A stretch of 34,408 nucleotides of DNA from Thermoplasmata archaeon (lineage in GTDB: Archaea; Thermoplasmatota; E2; DHVEG-1), in assembly GCA_014894395.1 (NCBI GenBank), contig JADBLO010000082.1:2620-37027 (forward strand). Direction: 5' to 3'. The notes below the pieces were generated by a model that worked only from the letters and a program-made list of their open reading frames with translations, was not told the origin of the DNA and ran no database searches. A program made the position numbers and the translations under genes. Below, piece after piece: positions 7,917 through 14,942 of the stretch (positions are counted from its first letter, which is position 1; every line of letters begins with the position of its first letter).

Positions 7917-8713
7917 CTATGATAATAGCAGACCTGCGTGCAACAAAAAGTATGCTTAAAAAAATAAGAGCGATGGGCACTGAAGACACAGCCATGATGC
8001 TAGGCGATGGCAAGCTACATGAAAGATGTGTGGACCCAGCTCACGTTGCGATGCTGGATATGACGATGAAGCTTGAAAACTGCGATATGAAGCCAGTAAA
8101 AATTGCATTGAACTTTGAGAGATTATTTTCGAGAATAAACCTCTTGCCGTTTGGAAATATCAACAAGCCAAATGATTTGGAAAACAAATTGAGGCTTGAA
8201 CTGTTGATGGACGGCAATGAGCCGAACTATCTTTCTTTTTATCATCCGATGCTTGTATCTCCAATAAAATTGATTTCTAGCGAAGGAATACCAGATGCAA
8301 ATATACCGAGCGGATGTTTGGATGTAGATGCAATTGCAAATATAAATACAAGGCAGTTTAAATTGTTCTTGAAGATTGCCGAGGCGGAGACTGACCGTAT
8401 TACACTTATTGCAGACCATAAAAAAGGAAAACTGAACGCAAGTTTTTCAAATGATTACGAAGAAACAGTATCTTCAGATTTGACATACTCCTTGGGCGGG
8501 ATAGAAGGAATAGATTTGAAATTTTCTAACAAAGATGTCAAGATAGCAAAATCATTGTTCTCAATCGATTATATGGCAAGTATTGTCAATCTGGTAAATG
8601 CACCGACGATAAAAATCGGGTTAAAGACTGATAATCCGCTTGTCATCTGGTGGAAAGAAAAAGACAATCTTGAGGGAATTTATTTTCTTGCTCCTCGGAT
8701 AGAAAGTGATTGA
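7913..8713 (+). CDS. pcn: PCNA-like DNA sliding clamp, 266 aa
   Basis: PCNA encircles DNA and tethers polymerase, ligase, FEN1 and other partners. Family signatures: an N-terminal helix-strand unit ending in CVDPAHVAMLDM (the conserved MDPSRVALVDL region), the interdomain region around residues 115-140, and a C-terminal YFLAPRIESD matching the usual YxLAPRxE. The length is slightly above the archaeal norm of about 245-250. Sequence is divergent, as expected for a mobile-element copy. It sits among small unknown genes, with no polymerase in the window. Confidence 0.85.
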   Translation: MTMIIADLRATKSMLKKIRAMGTEDTAMMLGDGKLHERCVDPAHVAMLDMTMKLENCDMKPVKIALNFERLFSRINLLPFGNINKPNDLENKLRLELLMDGNEPNYLSFYHPMLVSPIKLISSEGIPDANIPSGCLDVDAIANINTRQFKLFLKIAEAETDRITLIADHKKGKLNASFSNDYEETVSSDLTYSLGGIEGIDLKFSNKDVKIAKSLFSIDYMASIVNLVNAPTIKIGLKTDNPLVIWWKEKDNLEGIYFLAPRIESD

Positions 8714-8714
8714 A

Positions 8715-9101
8715 ATGTCAGAAACACAAAATGATGTGCGTGAAATCCCAATTAAAATTTGGCTTGCTGAAGGCGAAAAACTATTCGGAAAGGATGAAAA
8801 AGATTGGAAGTTTGTCTGCCCGAACTGCGGTCATATCCAGTCGGGCAAGGATTTCATCGAATTGAACAAAAAAGGAATATCAGATATCAAAGCATCGACT
8901 GTAGTATATTTCAGTTGTATAGGCCGATTCGATACGAGGATACCAGAAGACAAGATAGGAACAATCTACGACAAGAAGAAAAAGAGACCATGTAATTACA
9001 CGAACGGCGGTCTGTTCAATTTTGCAAAGACTATCGTGGTCGATGAAAATGGTAAAAGGACATCTGTATTCGAGTTTGCAAGAGGCAAGAAAAATGGGTG
9101 A
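8715..9101 (+). CDS. Phage-type zinc-binding protein (VVA0879-like), 128 aa
   Basis: The layout W-L-A-E-G-E-K-L-F-G, then FVCPNCGHIQS with a metal-type CxxC, a CIGR motif and a late PCNYTNGGLF segment resembles small phage proteins annotated as VVA0879 family. Paired cysteines (CPNC plus C in CIGR and PCNY) suggest one zinc site. Function of the family is not known to me. Start at ATG 8715, directly after the PCNA stop. Confidence 0.55.
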   Translation: MSETQNDVREIPIKIWLAEGEKLFGKDEKDWKFVCPNCGHIQSGKDFIELNKKGISDIKASTVVYFSCIGRFDTRIPEDKIGTIYDKKKKRPCNYTNGGLFNFAKTIVVDENGKRTSVFEFARGKKNG

Positions 9102-9375
9102 AAATATCAAAACAGGATATGAACCAAGATACAGGGAAATCTCTCTGCCGATATTTTTGCATTGTTTGAACAAATATAAAGGAGATAATGAAGCATTTTT
9201 GAAAAAATTAAATGATTTCATGCACACCAATACAAATCAAAGTATTGTTGATTTCAAGTCTTGGCTCAAAGAACAAATACGGGATATGAAAACTAATGAG
9301 AAATACAAATATGCAAGGATGTACGATGATATATTAGATAGTGTTTTATCTTTCTTGGAGGAAAAGAAGTCATGA
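9094..9375 (+). CDS. Hypothetical protein, 93 aa
   Basis: Small helical, charged protein (LPIFLHCLNKYKGDNEAFLK) ending FLEEKKS. ATG 9094 overlaps the end of the preceding gene. It opens a run of eight small genes with nearly identical ribosome sites. Confidence 0.5.
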   Translation: MGENIKTGYEPRYREISLPIFLHCLNKYKGDNEAFLKKLNDFMHTNTNQSIVDFKSWLKEQIRDMKTNEKYKYARMYDDILDSVLSFLEEKKS

Positions 9376-9575
9376 ACGAGCCATTAACAAAAGAGAAAGA
9401 GATACATGCTGCTGGTGGTAGTCCTGTTTTGCTAAAGAAACATGATGTACGTTCTGCGGTTGAAAGACTGAGGGAGGAAATACATGAATATTATACGGAA
9501 TTTAATCTAAAACACGAACAAGATATCCAAAAATGGATTGATTTTTGTTTCCCTGTTTTCAAGGAGGAAAAGTAA
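9372..9575 (+). CDS. Small paralogous protein, copy 1, 67 aa
   Basis: Starts PLTKEKE after two residues and ends FPVFKEEK; the same ends and a D-(V/I)-R-S-A-(V/I)-E core occur in the gene at 10357, so the two are paralogues about 1 kb apart. The ribosome site CTTGGAGG precedes ATG 9372, overlapping the previous stop. Function unknown. Confidence 0.55.
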   Translation: MNEPLTKEKEIHAAGGSPVLLKKHDVRSAVERLREEIHEYYTEFNLKHEQDIQKWIDFCFPVFKEEK

Positions 9576-9577
9576 CC

Positions 9578-9787
9578 ATGAATTATGATACCGTGCTAAA
9601 GCATAGTTCTGAAATACTTAGCATCATTGAAGGCGGTTTAGAGGGAAACGAAAAGAAAGTCAGGGCATACACGGAACTTCTTGTCAGTAAACTTCCAGAT
9701 GGCGACCACATGAAACGTGCAATCAAAAGACGGTTGGACGGTTCATATAAGAATGACCCAGTATTGGAGGGGAAAAATCATGAGTGA
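9578..9787 (+). CDS. Hypothetical protein, 69 aa
   Basis: Helical small protein with the segments YDTVLKHSSEILSIIEGGL and AIKRRLDGSY. ATG 9578 follows GGAGG (9564-9568) that is encoded in the end of the upstream gene. No recognised domain. Confidence 0.5.
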   Translation: MNYDTVLKHSSEILSIIEGGLEGNEKKVRAYTELLVSKLPDGDHMKRAIKRRLDGSYKNDPVLEGKNHE

Positions 9788-9902
9788 ATGTATAATTTGT
9801 GGGAAAAAATACACTGGAGTATTTGGATTAGGTCCGTGTGAAAACGGTCATACGATATTTGAAGAAATTGCATTTGCAGAACAGGAGATAAACAAATTAT
9901 GA
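9780..9902 (+). CDS. Zinc-knuckle microprotein, 40 aa
   Basis: MSECIICGKKYTG followed by GPCENGH gives C-x2-C and C-x3-H, a plausible single zinc site. TTGGAGGGG precedes ATG 9780, which overlaps the previous gene, and the stop overlaps the next start (ATGA). Confidence 0.5.
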   Translation: MSECIICGKKYTGVFGLGPCENGHTIFEEIAFAEQEINKL

Positions 9903-10138
9903 ATAAAGAGAAAGAAAGTTTGGAAGAAATTTTAGACAAGCTACCGATGTCAATTAAGACAAAATATGATTTCGGTCTTTTGCGAATATCCCCGTTTTAT
10001 CAAAATGGGAAGCTCTGGGCTATTGAATATTATTTCAGTTCAACAAGCAACCGCCCTCCAATTGTATTCTGGGATAGTTCGTTGTATGATGCTTGCAAAA
10101 AGATGTTGGAGTATCTGGAAAAAGAAAAGCTAAGTTGA
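9899..10138 (+). CDS. Hypothetical protein, 79 aa
   Basis: Small alpha/beta protein (SIKTKYDFGLLRISPFYQNG, then WAIEYYFSSTSNRPP). The ATGA overlap with the preceding gene indicates coupling. Family unknown. Confidence 0.5.
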   Translation: MNKEKESLEEILDKLPMSIKTKYDFGLLRISPFYQNGKLWAIEYYFSSTSNRPPIVFWDSSLYDACKKMLEYLEKEKLS

Positions 10139-10158
10139 TAATACTGGAGGGAAAAATC

Positions 10159-10356
10159 ATGACGGAAAAACGTCTCACAATATCAGACATGTATTCTCTT
10201 GATTGGAAGATGATACTTAGCAATGCAATTCATTCAAGAGAGACATCTTGGGGTGGGGTTAATACTGCTCTTGTTGAGTATCGCAATGCTTCCGATACGC
10301 TTGCGGGTGCTGTCATTGATGAAATGAAAAAGAAAGGATTTCTGGAGGAAAAATAG
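10159..10356 (+). CDS. Hypothetical protein, 65 aa
   Basis: ATG 10159 follows CTGGAGGG (10144-10151). Mixed helical sequence with a conserved-looking ETSWGGVNTALVEYRNA centre. No recognised domain. The stop directly abuts the next start. Confidence 0.5.
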   Translation: MTEKRLTISDMYSLDWKMILSNAIHSRETSWGGVNTALVEYRNASDTLAGAVIDEMKKKGFLEEK

Positions 10357-10566
10357 ATGTGGGGGCCATTAACAAAAGAAAAAGAGATGTTTAAGTATGA
10401 ATCCAAAAAATGGTTTAGTGATTCTGATATTCGTTCTGCGATAGAAGGATTTGACAAAGACATTGAAAAGTTTTATTTAGATAATGCAGGAATGATATCT
10501 TTGGAGCAGATAAGATTTTTAAAAGATAAATGGTTCCCTGTTTTCAAGGAGCCAAAGAAACCATGA
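10357..10566 (+). CDS. Small paralogous protein, copy 2, 69 aa
   Basis: Paralogue of the gene at 9372: shared PLTKEKE near the start, D-I-R-S-A-I-E core and FPVFKE end. CTGGAGG precedes the start, and the DNA after the shared FPVFKE codons again supplies the ribosome site of the next gene. Confidence 0.55.
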   Translation: MWGPLTKEKEMFKYESKKWFSDSDIRSAIEGFDKDIEKFYLDNAGMISLEQIRFLKDKWFPVFKEPKKP

Positions 10567-10730
10567 AAGAAGAACCCATTAAAGATACAGTTGAAGGAAC
10601 GGTTGTAAATTTAGATGAATGCGGTCACTTCGTTGTCATGAACGATAGAGGTCTTGAGGCATTGCATCGCATGCTGAAATATTTCGAAGGCAGAAAGGTA
10701 AAAGTAACAATCAAAGAACAGGAGAGGTAA
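10563..10730 (+). CDS. Hypothetical protein, 55 aa
   Basis: Short acidic-basic protein (TVEGTVVNLDECGHFVVMND, then KYFEGRKVKVTI) with the look of a small beta-barrel. It starts inside the previous stop and is the last gene before a long inverted repeat. Confidence 0.5.
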   Translation: MKEEPIKDTVEGTVVNLDECGHFVVMNDRGLEALHRMLKYFEGRKVKVTIKEQER

Positions 10731-10733
10731 GGA

Positions 10734-10818
10734 CCTGGTGGTAAAGGGCAGGATTGTGAAATTTGGTTTCCATTTTTCACCTCCCTTGTCTTTTTAATCC
10801 TGCCTGCCAAAACCAGGA
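10734..10818 (+). terminator. Nested inverted repeat ending the small-gene operon
   Basis: Outer arms CCTGGT (10734-10739) and ACCAGG (10813-10818) enclose inner arms GGCAGGATT (10747-10755) and AATCCTGCC (10796-10804). The loop holds a T-rich run. It lies between the last small gene and the next TATA box, so a transcript-ending or RNA-processing structure is likely. Confidence 0.55.
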
Positions 10819-10843
10819 GACTGGGCACTAAAACTGGAAAACA

Positions 10844-10853
10844 TTTATATATA
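10844..10853 (+). promoter_or_regulatory. TATA box for first secreted gene
   Basis: GAAAACATTTATATA occurs here; the TATA centre is about 28 bp before ATG 10876, giving a nearly leaderless mRNA. The same BRE-TATA block recurs at 12328 and 13450. Confidence 0.65.
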
Positions 10854-10875
10854 TGAATATCTATAATATTAGAAT

Positions 10876-11589
10876 ATGCAACAAAAAGAAATAAAGAAGA
10901 TTATGACGCTAGTAGTTATTTTCATCTTTGTTTTTACACCGTTTTCTGCAATATCAGCACCAAGGAGTCAACAGAATAAAGTCAATTATCCCGTGGCAGA
11001 AAAGATTAGAAATAATCAGTCCATACTTTCAAGTTATGGATACAACATTACGCTTGAAGGAAACGAAGAAATCATATGGATGGCTGACCATGTGACAAAT
11101 AATGAGCAGATTGCGTATATTGTAGGTAAGTTAGAAACTTATACTACTGAGCCTGCACCAGAGCCTACACCATTACCACACATTGAAATCGCTGATTCAG
11201 GGTATATGCTGACTGCGTATGGTGTCGATAATACAACATTATTTGTTATGAGGGTAAGTGGCAAATTTTGTGCCATAGTTTACAGTCCTGACAATGCTTC
11301 AATTGCTGTGATTATTCCTGATTTCAGAACCTGTCATGTTCTTAATTACCGCAATGCATACTATAGATGTTTTGGAACATTGTCTGTAAGTCCCCATGGG
11401 CAAGGAACAGAACTGGGTGTTATAGAGTTAGTTGCTACGGTTACTCACTATCACTATACACGTCCTCCACGGTTTTTATTAGGGATACCCTTTGGCGGAA
11501 CACCTATGGAATCATACGGCGTTGACATTTGGTGTTCCATTAACAGAACTATTCGTGATGGCGGTGGGAGTTTTTGGCTTAACGAATAA
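10876..11589 (+). CDS. Secreted protein, 237 aa
   Basis: Signal peptide (basic QQKEIKK, hydrophobic core, AISA cleavage region near residue 29). A segment N-E-E-I-I-W-M-A-D-x-V-T-N-N-E-x-I-A-Y recalls the GDVINGEEVVWVA...EVAYLT block of the later paralogues, then a Pro-rich linker (EPAPEPTPLP) and a beta-rich domain with four cysteines. Family unknown. It has its own TATA box and heads the secretome island. Confidence 0.65.
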   Translation: MQQKEIKKIMTLVVIFIFVFTPFSAISAPRSQQNKVNYPVAEKIRNNQSILSSYGYNITLEGNEEIIWMADHVTNNEQIAYIVGKLETYTTEPAPEPTPLPHIEIADSGYMLTAYGVDNTTLFVMRVSGKFCAIVYSPDNASIAVIIPDFRTCHVLNYRNAYYRCFGTLSVSPHGQGTELGVIELVATVTHYHYTRPPRFLLGIPFGGTPMESYGVDIWCSINRTIRDGGGSFWLNE

Positions 11590-11610
11590 TACTAAACGGA
11601 TTTGGTGTGC

Positions 11611-11652
11611 ATGCGATATCAAAAATCCAAAACAACAGCATGGGGGGGGTGA
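11611..11652 (+). CDS. Leader ORF, 13 aa, ending in G8 tract
   Basis: MRYQKSKTTAWGG and stop. The last codons lie in a run of eight G (11642-11649), and the TGA falls in GGGGTGA, which also is the ribosome site for the gene at 11659. Homologous short leader segments precede 13542, 14943 and 16507. Translation is inferred from that conservation. Confidence 0.35.
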   Translation: MRYQKSKTTAWGG

Positions 11653-11658
11653 TACAGA

Positions 11659-12222
11659 ATGAGAAAGCTAATAGCAATTCTCCTAGTAGTGATATTCTTA
11701 GTGCCTATCAGCTCAATAGCCAGTGCAGCATCAAAGCCAATTAGTGAACCCGTGCAGGTCACTGTTAAAGTAGGTGACATCATAAACGGTGAAGAAGTGT
11801 TTTGGGTTAGTCAAGATGCAAAGCTAGACCAAGACGACATTGCATACGTGACGGTAACGATGGAAGAACGGGCAATACCAAGCCCACTGGGAAACCCAGT
11901 GTATTTTCGTATGATTAGCGTGATAGGAAGAACTCAGTTGGGTGTAAAACAGTTTTGGGAACTAACTGCAGGGATTTTTTCATTTTACGGTGGCTCGTGC
12001 GGTGATATAATTGATTACTGTTTTTACGGAACATATAAACCGTGGATTTGGCACAAAGTCCGTCTTGATGTAACACCAACCCTAGGTTATGAAGCTTCAC
12101 TGCTTGGCGAAGCTTATTTCCAAAGAAATAATGGGGATGAAGGGTATGCTTGGACTTCGATAACGATAACCTCCGATGGTCACACAGATTATGACTACGC
12201 TTGGTATCCAGGGTATCCATAA
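11659..12222 (+). CDS. Secreted paralogue family 1, copy 1, 187 aa
   Basis: Signal peptide MRKLIAILLVVIFLVP with cleavage after a SASAAS-like region, then a GDIINGEEVFWVSQDAKLDQ block, an I-A-Y-V-T strand, an RMISVIGRTQ strand, a W-H-K-V-R-L-D-V-T-P centre and a C-terminal tyrosine-rich DYDYAW. The same order occurs in the genes at 13542 and 14943. Probably a beta-rich exported protein; function unknown. Ribosome site GGGGTGA, 6 nt before ATG. Confidence 0.65.
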   Translation: MRKLIAILLVVIFLVPISSIASAASKPISEPVQVTVKVGDIINGEEVFWVSQDAKLDQDDIAYVTVTMEERAIPSPLGNPVYFRMISVIGRTQLGVKQFWELTAGIFSFYGGSCGDIIDYCFYGTYKPWIWHKVRLDVTPTLGYEASLLGEAYFQRNNGDEGYAWTSITITSDGHTDYDYAWYPGYP

Positions 12223-12236
12223 TTAAATAAAAACAT

Positions 12237-12254
12237 CTTGTTGAAAACAACAAG
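12237..12254 (+). terminator. Hairpin terminator
   Basis: CTTGTTG-AAAA-CAACAAG, a perfect 7-bp stem, is followed by T-rich DNA (two runs of six to seven T). Confidence 0.65.
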
Positions 12255-12327
12255 ACTCCATATTTTTTCCAAATTTTTTTATGTTTGATACATATAGAAA
12301 GACGGTGCCCAATTACGATAGAAAACA

Positions 12328-12335
12328 TTTATATA
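12328..12335 (+). promoter_or_regulatory. TATA box for protease gene
   Basis: TTTATATA in GATAGAAAACATTTATATAG, shared almost base for base with 13450. The centre is about 28 bp before ATG 12359, the start of a leader ORF. Confidence 0.65.
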
Positions 12336-12358
12336 GTATGGTCTACATAATAATAGGC

Positions 12359-12385
12359 ATGTTTGATGTATCAAAGGAGGAATAA
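12359..12385 (+). CDS. Leader ORF, 8 aa (MFDVSKEE)
   Basis: First ATG of the predicted leaderless transcript. It ends in the AAAGGAGGAA ribosome site of the protease gene, 5 bp before ATG 12391. The MFD start is shared with the leaders at 13481 and 16446. Confidence 0.35.
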   Translation: MFDVSKEE

Positions 12386-12390
12386 AAAGA

Positions 12391-13413
12391 ATGAAAAAAA
12401 GAAAAGAAAAAATAATGAAGTTCGCTTCGTTCACAATAATACCCATTATTCTGCTATCAATAATGCCAATCAGTCCAAACAGTCCCAATATACAGGATGC
12501 AGTCAATTATGCAAAGAAGAATTTACTATTGCAAGATGGAATATCTGGATTGATGATAAATGATAGCAGGGCACCACCTACACTGACCATCCTTGTAGAA
12601 AACGAACAAAGTAAGAGCCTAGTACCTAGTGAGATAAAAGGTTTCAAGGTTGAAACAAAAATAGTAGGCAGATTCGATGCACTTGCATCCAATGAACGGA
12701 GAAATGACATTCTTCCTTTATCCGCACCACTATTTAACAGAAAAGGCACCGTAAGACCTTTAGTTGGCGGGGTATCACTTGGTAATTGGTGCCCACCTTG
12801 GTCAATCACAGCAGGAACGTTGGGGGTGTGCTTCAAGCCTCCAGGATACACAAGTAATTACATACTCACCAATGCACATGTCATTGCGGAGGACAGCCTA
12901 CATAGATTAGTACCATTAGGCACATCTGTAATACAACCTGGAAAAGCTGATGGAGGTAACATTTTTAAAATTGTTGGAAAACTTTCAGCTCGCATCATTA
13001 TACAATTGTTTGTTTATGGTAATCATGCTGATTGTGCCATGGCAAAGGTCTCTTCAAATATTGGAGTACAACTCAATAAGGAACTTGCCGGAGACAATAT
13101 CAATACGTATACTGTGAGTGTTACCAATATGGTCGTTCCTTCAGAAGCTTCAGCAGTAAGGAAGTCAGGTAGAACAACAGGTGTAACAACGGGGTGGGTA
13201 TACGACAATTCTGCAACTGTCAAAGTTTATTATGGTCTTGTATTTTGGGCTGGGTTTGATGACATAATCTTGGTACATCAGCCTTTTTGTGAGGGCGGGG
13301 ATAGCGGGAGTTTCGTAGACCAGAATGGTAAATTCGTGGGGCTTGTCTTTGCGGGAAGTGATGAATATGCCATTGTCTGTAAAGCAGGATACATTGCTGA
13401 CCTTTGGTCATAA
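12391..13413 (+). CDS. Secreted trypsin-like serine protease, 340 aa
   Basis: Chymotrypsin-fold (S1-type) peptidase, exported. The signal peptide covers about residues 1-30. Catalytic triad in classic contexts: H163 in LTNAHVIAED, D214 in NHADCAMAKV, S305 in CEGGDSGSFV; a KSGRTTGVTTGWV strand typical of this fold lies between. A propeptide-like region of about 90 residues precedes the catalytic domain, so it may be made as a zymogen. It lies among paralogous exported proteins that could be substrates or co-acting factors. Own TATA box, leader ORF and GGAGG. Confidence 0.85.
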   Translation: MKKRKEKIMKFASFTIIPIILLSIMPISPNSPNIQDAVNYAKKNLLLQDGISGLMINDSRAPPTLTILVENEQSKSLVPSEIKGFKVETKIVGRFDALASNERRNDILPLSAPLFNRKGTVRPLVGGVSLGNWCPPWSITAGTLGVCFKPPGYTSNYILTNAHVIAEDSLHRLVPLGTSVIQPGKADGGNIFKIVGKLSARIIIQLFVYGNHADCAMAKVSSNIGVQLNKELAGDNINTYTVSVTNMVVPSEASAVRKSGRTTGVTTGWVYDNSATVKVYYGLVFWAGFDDIILVHQPFCEGGDSGSFVDQNGKFVGLVFAGSDEYAIVCKAGYIADLWS

Positions 13414-13449
13414 AGAAATAATGTTCAACATGATTCATGATAGAAAACA

Positions 13450-13457
13450 TTTATATA
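13450..13457 (+). promoter_or_regulatory. TATA box for second family-1 gene
   Basis: TTTATATA preceded by GAAAACA. The centre is 27-28 bp before ATG 13481, which would be the first codon of a leaderless transcript. Confidence 0.65.
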
Positions 13458-13480
13458 GTATGGTACATATAATAATAGCT

Positions 13481-13534
13481 ATGTTTGATATGTCGTGCGG
13501 TATCAAAGTTCTCAAAAACAGCATGGGGGGGTGA
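13481..13534 (+). CDS. Leader ORF, 17 aa (MFDMSCGIKVLKNSMGG)
   Basis: Starts at the predicted transcription start and ends with ATG-GGG-GGG-TGA, where the G7 tract and TGA are also the ribosome site for ATG 13542, 7 nt away. A copy differing by one residue lies at 16446. With one G fewer, the leader would fuse in frame to the secreted protein. Confidence 0.45.
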   Translation: MFDMSCGIKVLKNSMGG

Positions 13535-13541
13535 AAACGGA

Positions 13542-14156
13542 ATGAGAAAACTAATAGCCGTCCTTTTGATAATGATATTCTTAGTGCCAGTCGGTGCAAT
13601 GGCCGGTATCACGCAGCCAATCAGCAAACCAACACAAGCTACAACCATCGAAGTCGGTGATGTCATAAATGACGAAAAAGTCGTGTGGGTCGCTTCAAAT
13701 ATCAATTCACTAGGTGAGAATGATGTAGCATATCTTACTGCTGTTACCACTGCTATTAATATAGAAGGTGGTGGCAGTCCATGTCCGATATTTTGGAGAA
13801 TATTTTATAGATTACAAAGAATCATAGCTTACAACCAAAATAACAACAGACAGTTTGAAGATACTGCCGCATGTAGAATCAGCTTTGTGAAAAATACCCT
13901 AAATAGTCCTTGGTATTGCACAGTAGTTACTAACATTGGTTCCTACGCTTTTATTTGGAATCAGGGGTACTGGCAGTATAGCGGTCTTCTACAAATAACA
14001 ACTTGGGGATTACATAGTGCTACAGGACATTTCCAAGCTAGGCAAAACTTTAGACATTTCAACCCTCCATCTAACACAGGATATGTTTTGTCAATAATAC
14101 ATTGCATGTATGACGGAACTACACAGTACGACTACGACTATGTCGCTGATATCTAA
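13542..14156 (+). CDS. Secreted paralogue family 1, copy 2, 204 aa
   Basis: Signal peptide MRKLIAVLLIMIFLVPVGAM, then ITQPISKPTQA and the GDVINDEKVVWVA...DVAYLT block. The rest has W- and Y-rich strands and ends Q-Y-D-Y-D-Y-V-A-D-I. The first 99 coding bases and 46 bases upstream are identical to the gene at 14943, after which the two diverge rapidly. Exported; function unknown. Followed by a hairpin and then a family-2 gene. Confidence 0.65.
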   Translation: MRKLIAVLLIMIFLVPVGAMAGITQPISKPTQATTIEVGDVINDEKVVWVASNINSLGENDVAYLTAVTTAINIEGGGSPCPIFWRIFYRLQRIIAYNQNNNRQFEDTAACRISFVKNTLNSPWYCTVVTNIGSYAFIWNQGYWQYSGLLQITTWGLHSATGHFQARQNFRHFNPPSNTGYVLSIIHCMYDGTTQYDYDYVADI

Positions 14157-14162
14157 AAGAAT

Positions 14163-14185
14163 GATGTTGTAAATAACACAACATC
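14163..14185 (+). terminator. Intergenic hairpin
   Basis: GATGTTGT (14163-14170) pairs with ACAACATC (14178-14185) and is followed by pyrimidine-rich DNA. It could end transcription or lower expression of the downstream family-2 gene, which has no visible TATA box. Confidence 0.55.
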
Positions 14186-14215
14186 TTAACTTTCTTTCAA
14201 AAAGGATGTATAACT

Positions 14216-14851
14216 ATGACGATATTAAAAAATTTAATTTGGAGCATCTCAATATTCACTCTGGTTTTGTTGCCATTAACAGGACTAGCTGAAGCCACAT
14301 ACTTTTCCATAGGGGACGGAACCTACGAGCTTAAATTGAACTATCTCCCTCCAGAAATCAGTGACCAAATGGCAAATAATGGTTTTCATCTTCATTCAAT
14401 TAGATATTCTGACAAGATATTATACAGAGGTAGAATACTAACGCTTCGCAATGTTGCTCGTGTTATAGCCATTAGGTGGGAACACAACATTACACCAAAA
14501 CTATCAGACAACATGACATTAGACTTGAACCATTCAGTACATATCTATATCTATATACTCTATGCGAAAAACTCAATAGGTATGACATTGTTTGCGGAAC
14601 ATGGAAGCATTACTTTTATTGGCAATTCCACAACGCCTTTGTTTGATGATGGAATGAAAATAAATCGCAAGGCACTGTGGCACAACAGTTTCTTAACCCA
14701 AACGAACCTTACCAATGGAACACACGTTGAAGGGCAGTACCATAAATTTATCTTTAAACAGCCTGTCAAACTTTGGACTGAACTAAACTACAACTTTAGC
14801 ATGGGGAACATTACGGTAGATATGTCAGGCGGTATCAAACTAAAAAGTTGA
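14216..14851 (+). CDS. Secreted paralogue family 2, copy 1, 211 aa
   Basis: Signal peptide (residues 1-27, ending LTGLAEA). Mature features shared with the gene at 15592: Y-x-L-x-L-x-(Y/F)-L-P-P-(E/Q)-I-S near the start, an N-V-A-R-V-I strand, AKNSIGMTLF in the middle and a later I-N-R segment. Many N-x-S/T sequons suit an N-glycosylated surface protein. Ribosome site AAGGATG. Confidence 0.6.
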   Translation: MTILKNLIWSISIFTLVLLPLTGLAEATYFSIGDGTYELKLNYLPPEISDQMANNGFHLHSIRYSDKILYRGRILTLRNVARVIAIRWEHNITPKLSDNMTLDLNHSVHIYIYILYAKNSIGMTLFAEHGSITFIGNSTTPLFDDGMKINRKALWHNSFLTQTNLTNGTHVEGQYHKFIFKQPVKLWTELNYNFSMGNITVDMSGGIKLKS

Positions 14852-14942
14852 AAGGTGCTTTATGAGAATTAAAAATAAAAAAACTATTGATATGCATGCG
14901 GTATCAAAGTTCTCAAAAACAGCATGGGGGGGTGAAAACGGA

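Noticed and set aside
13325-13534. 69-aa ORF spanning the protease end and the leader
   Set aside because: Only its last 17 codons, after the promoter, are supported; the rest is out-of-frame protease sequence.
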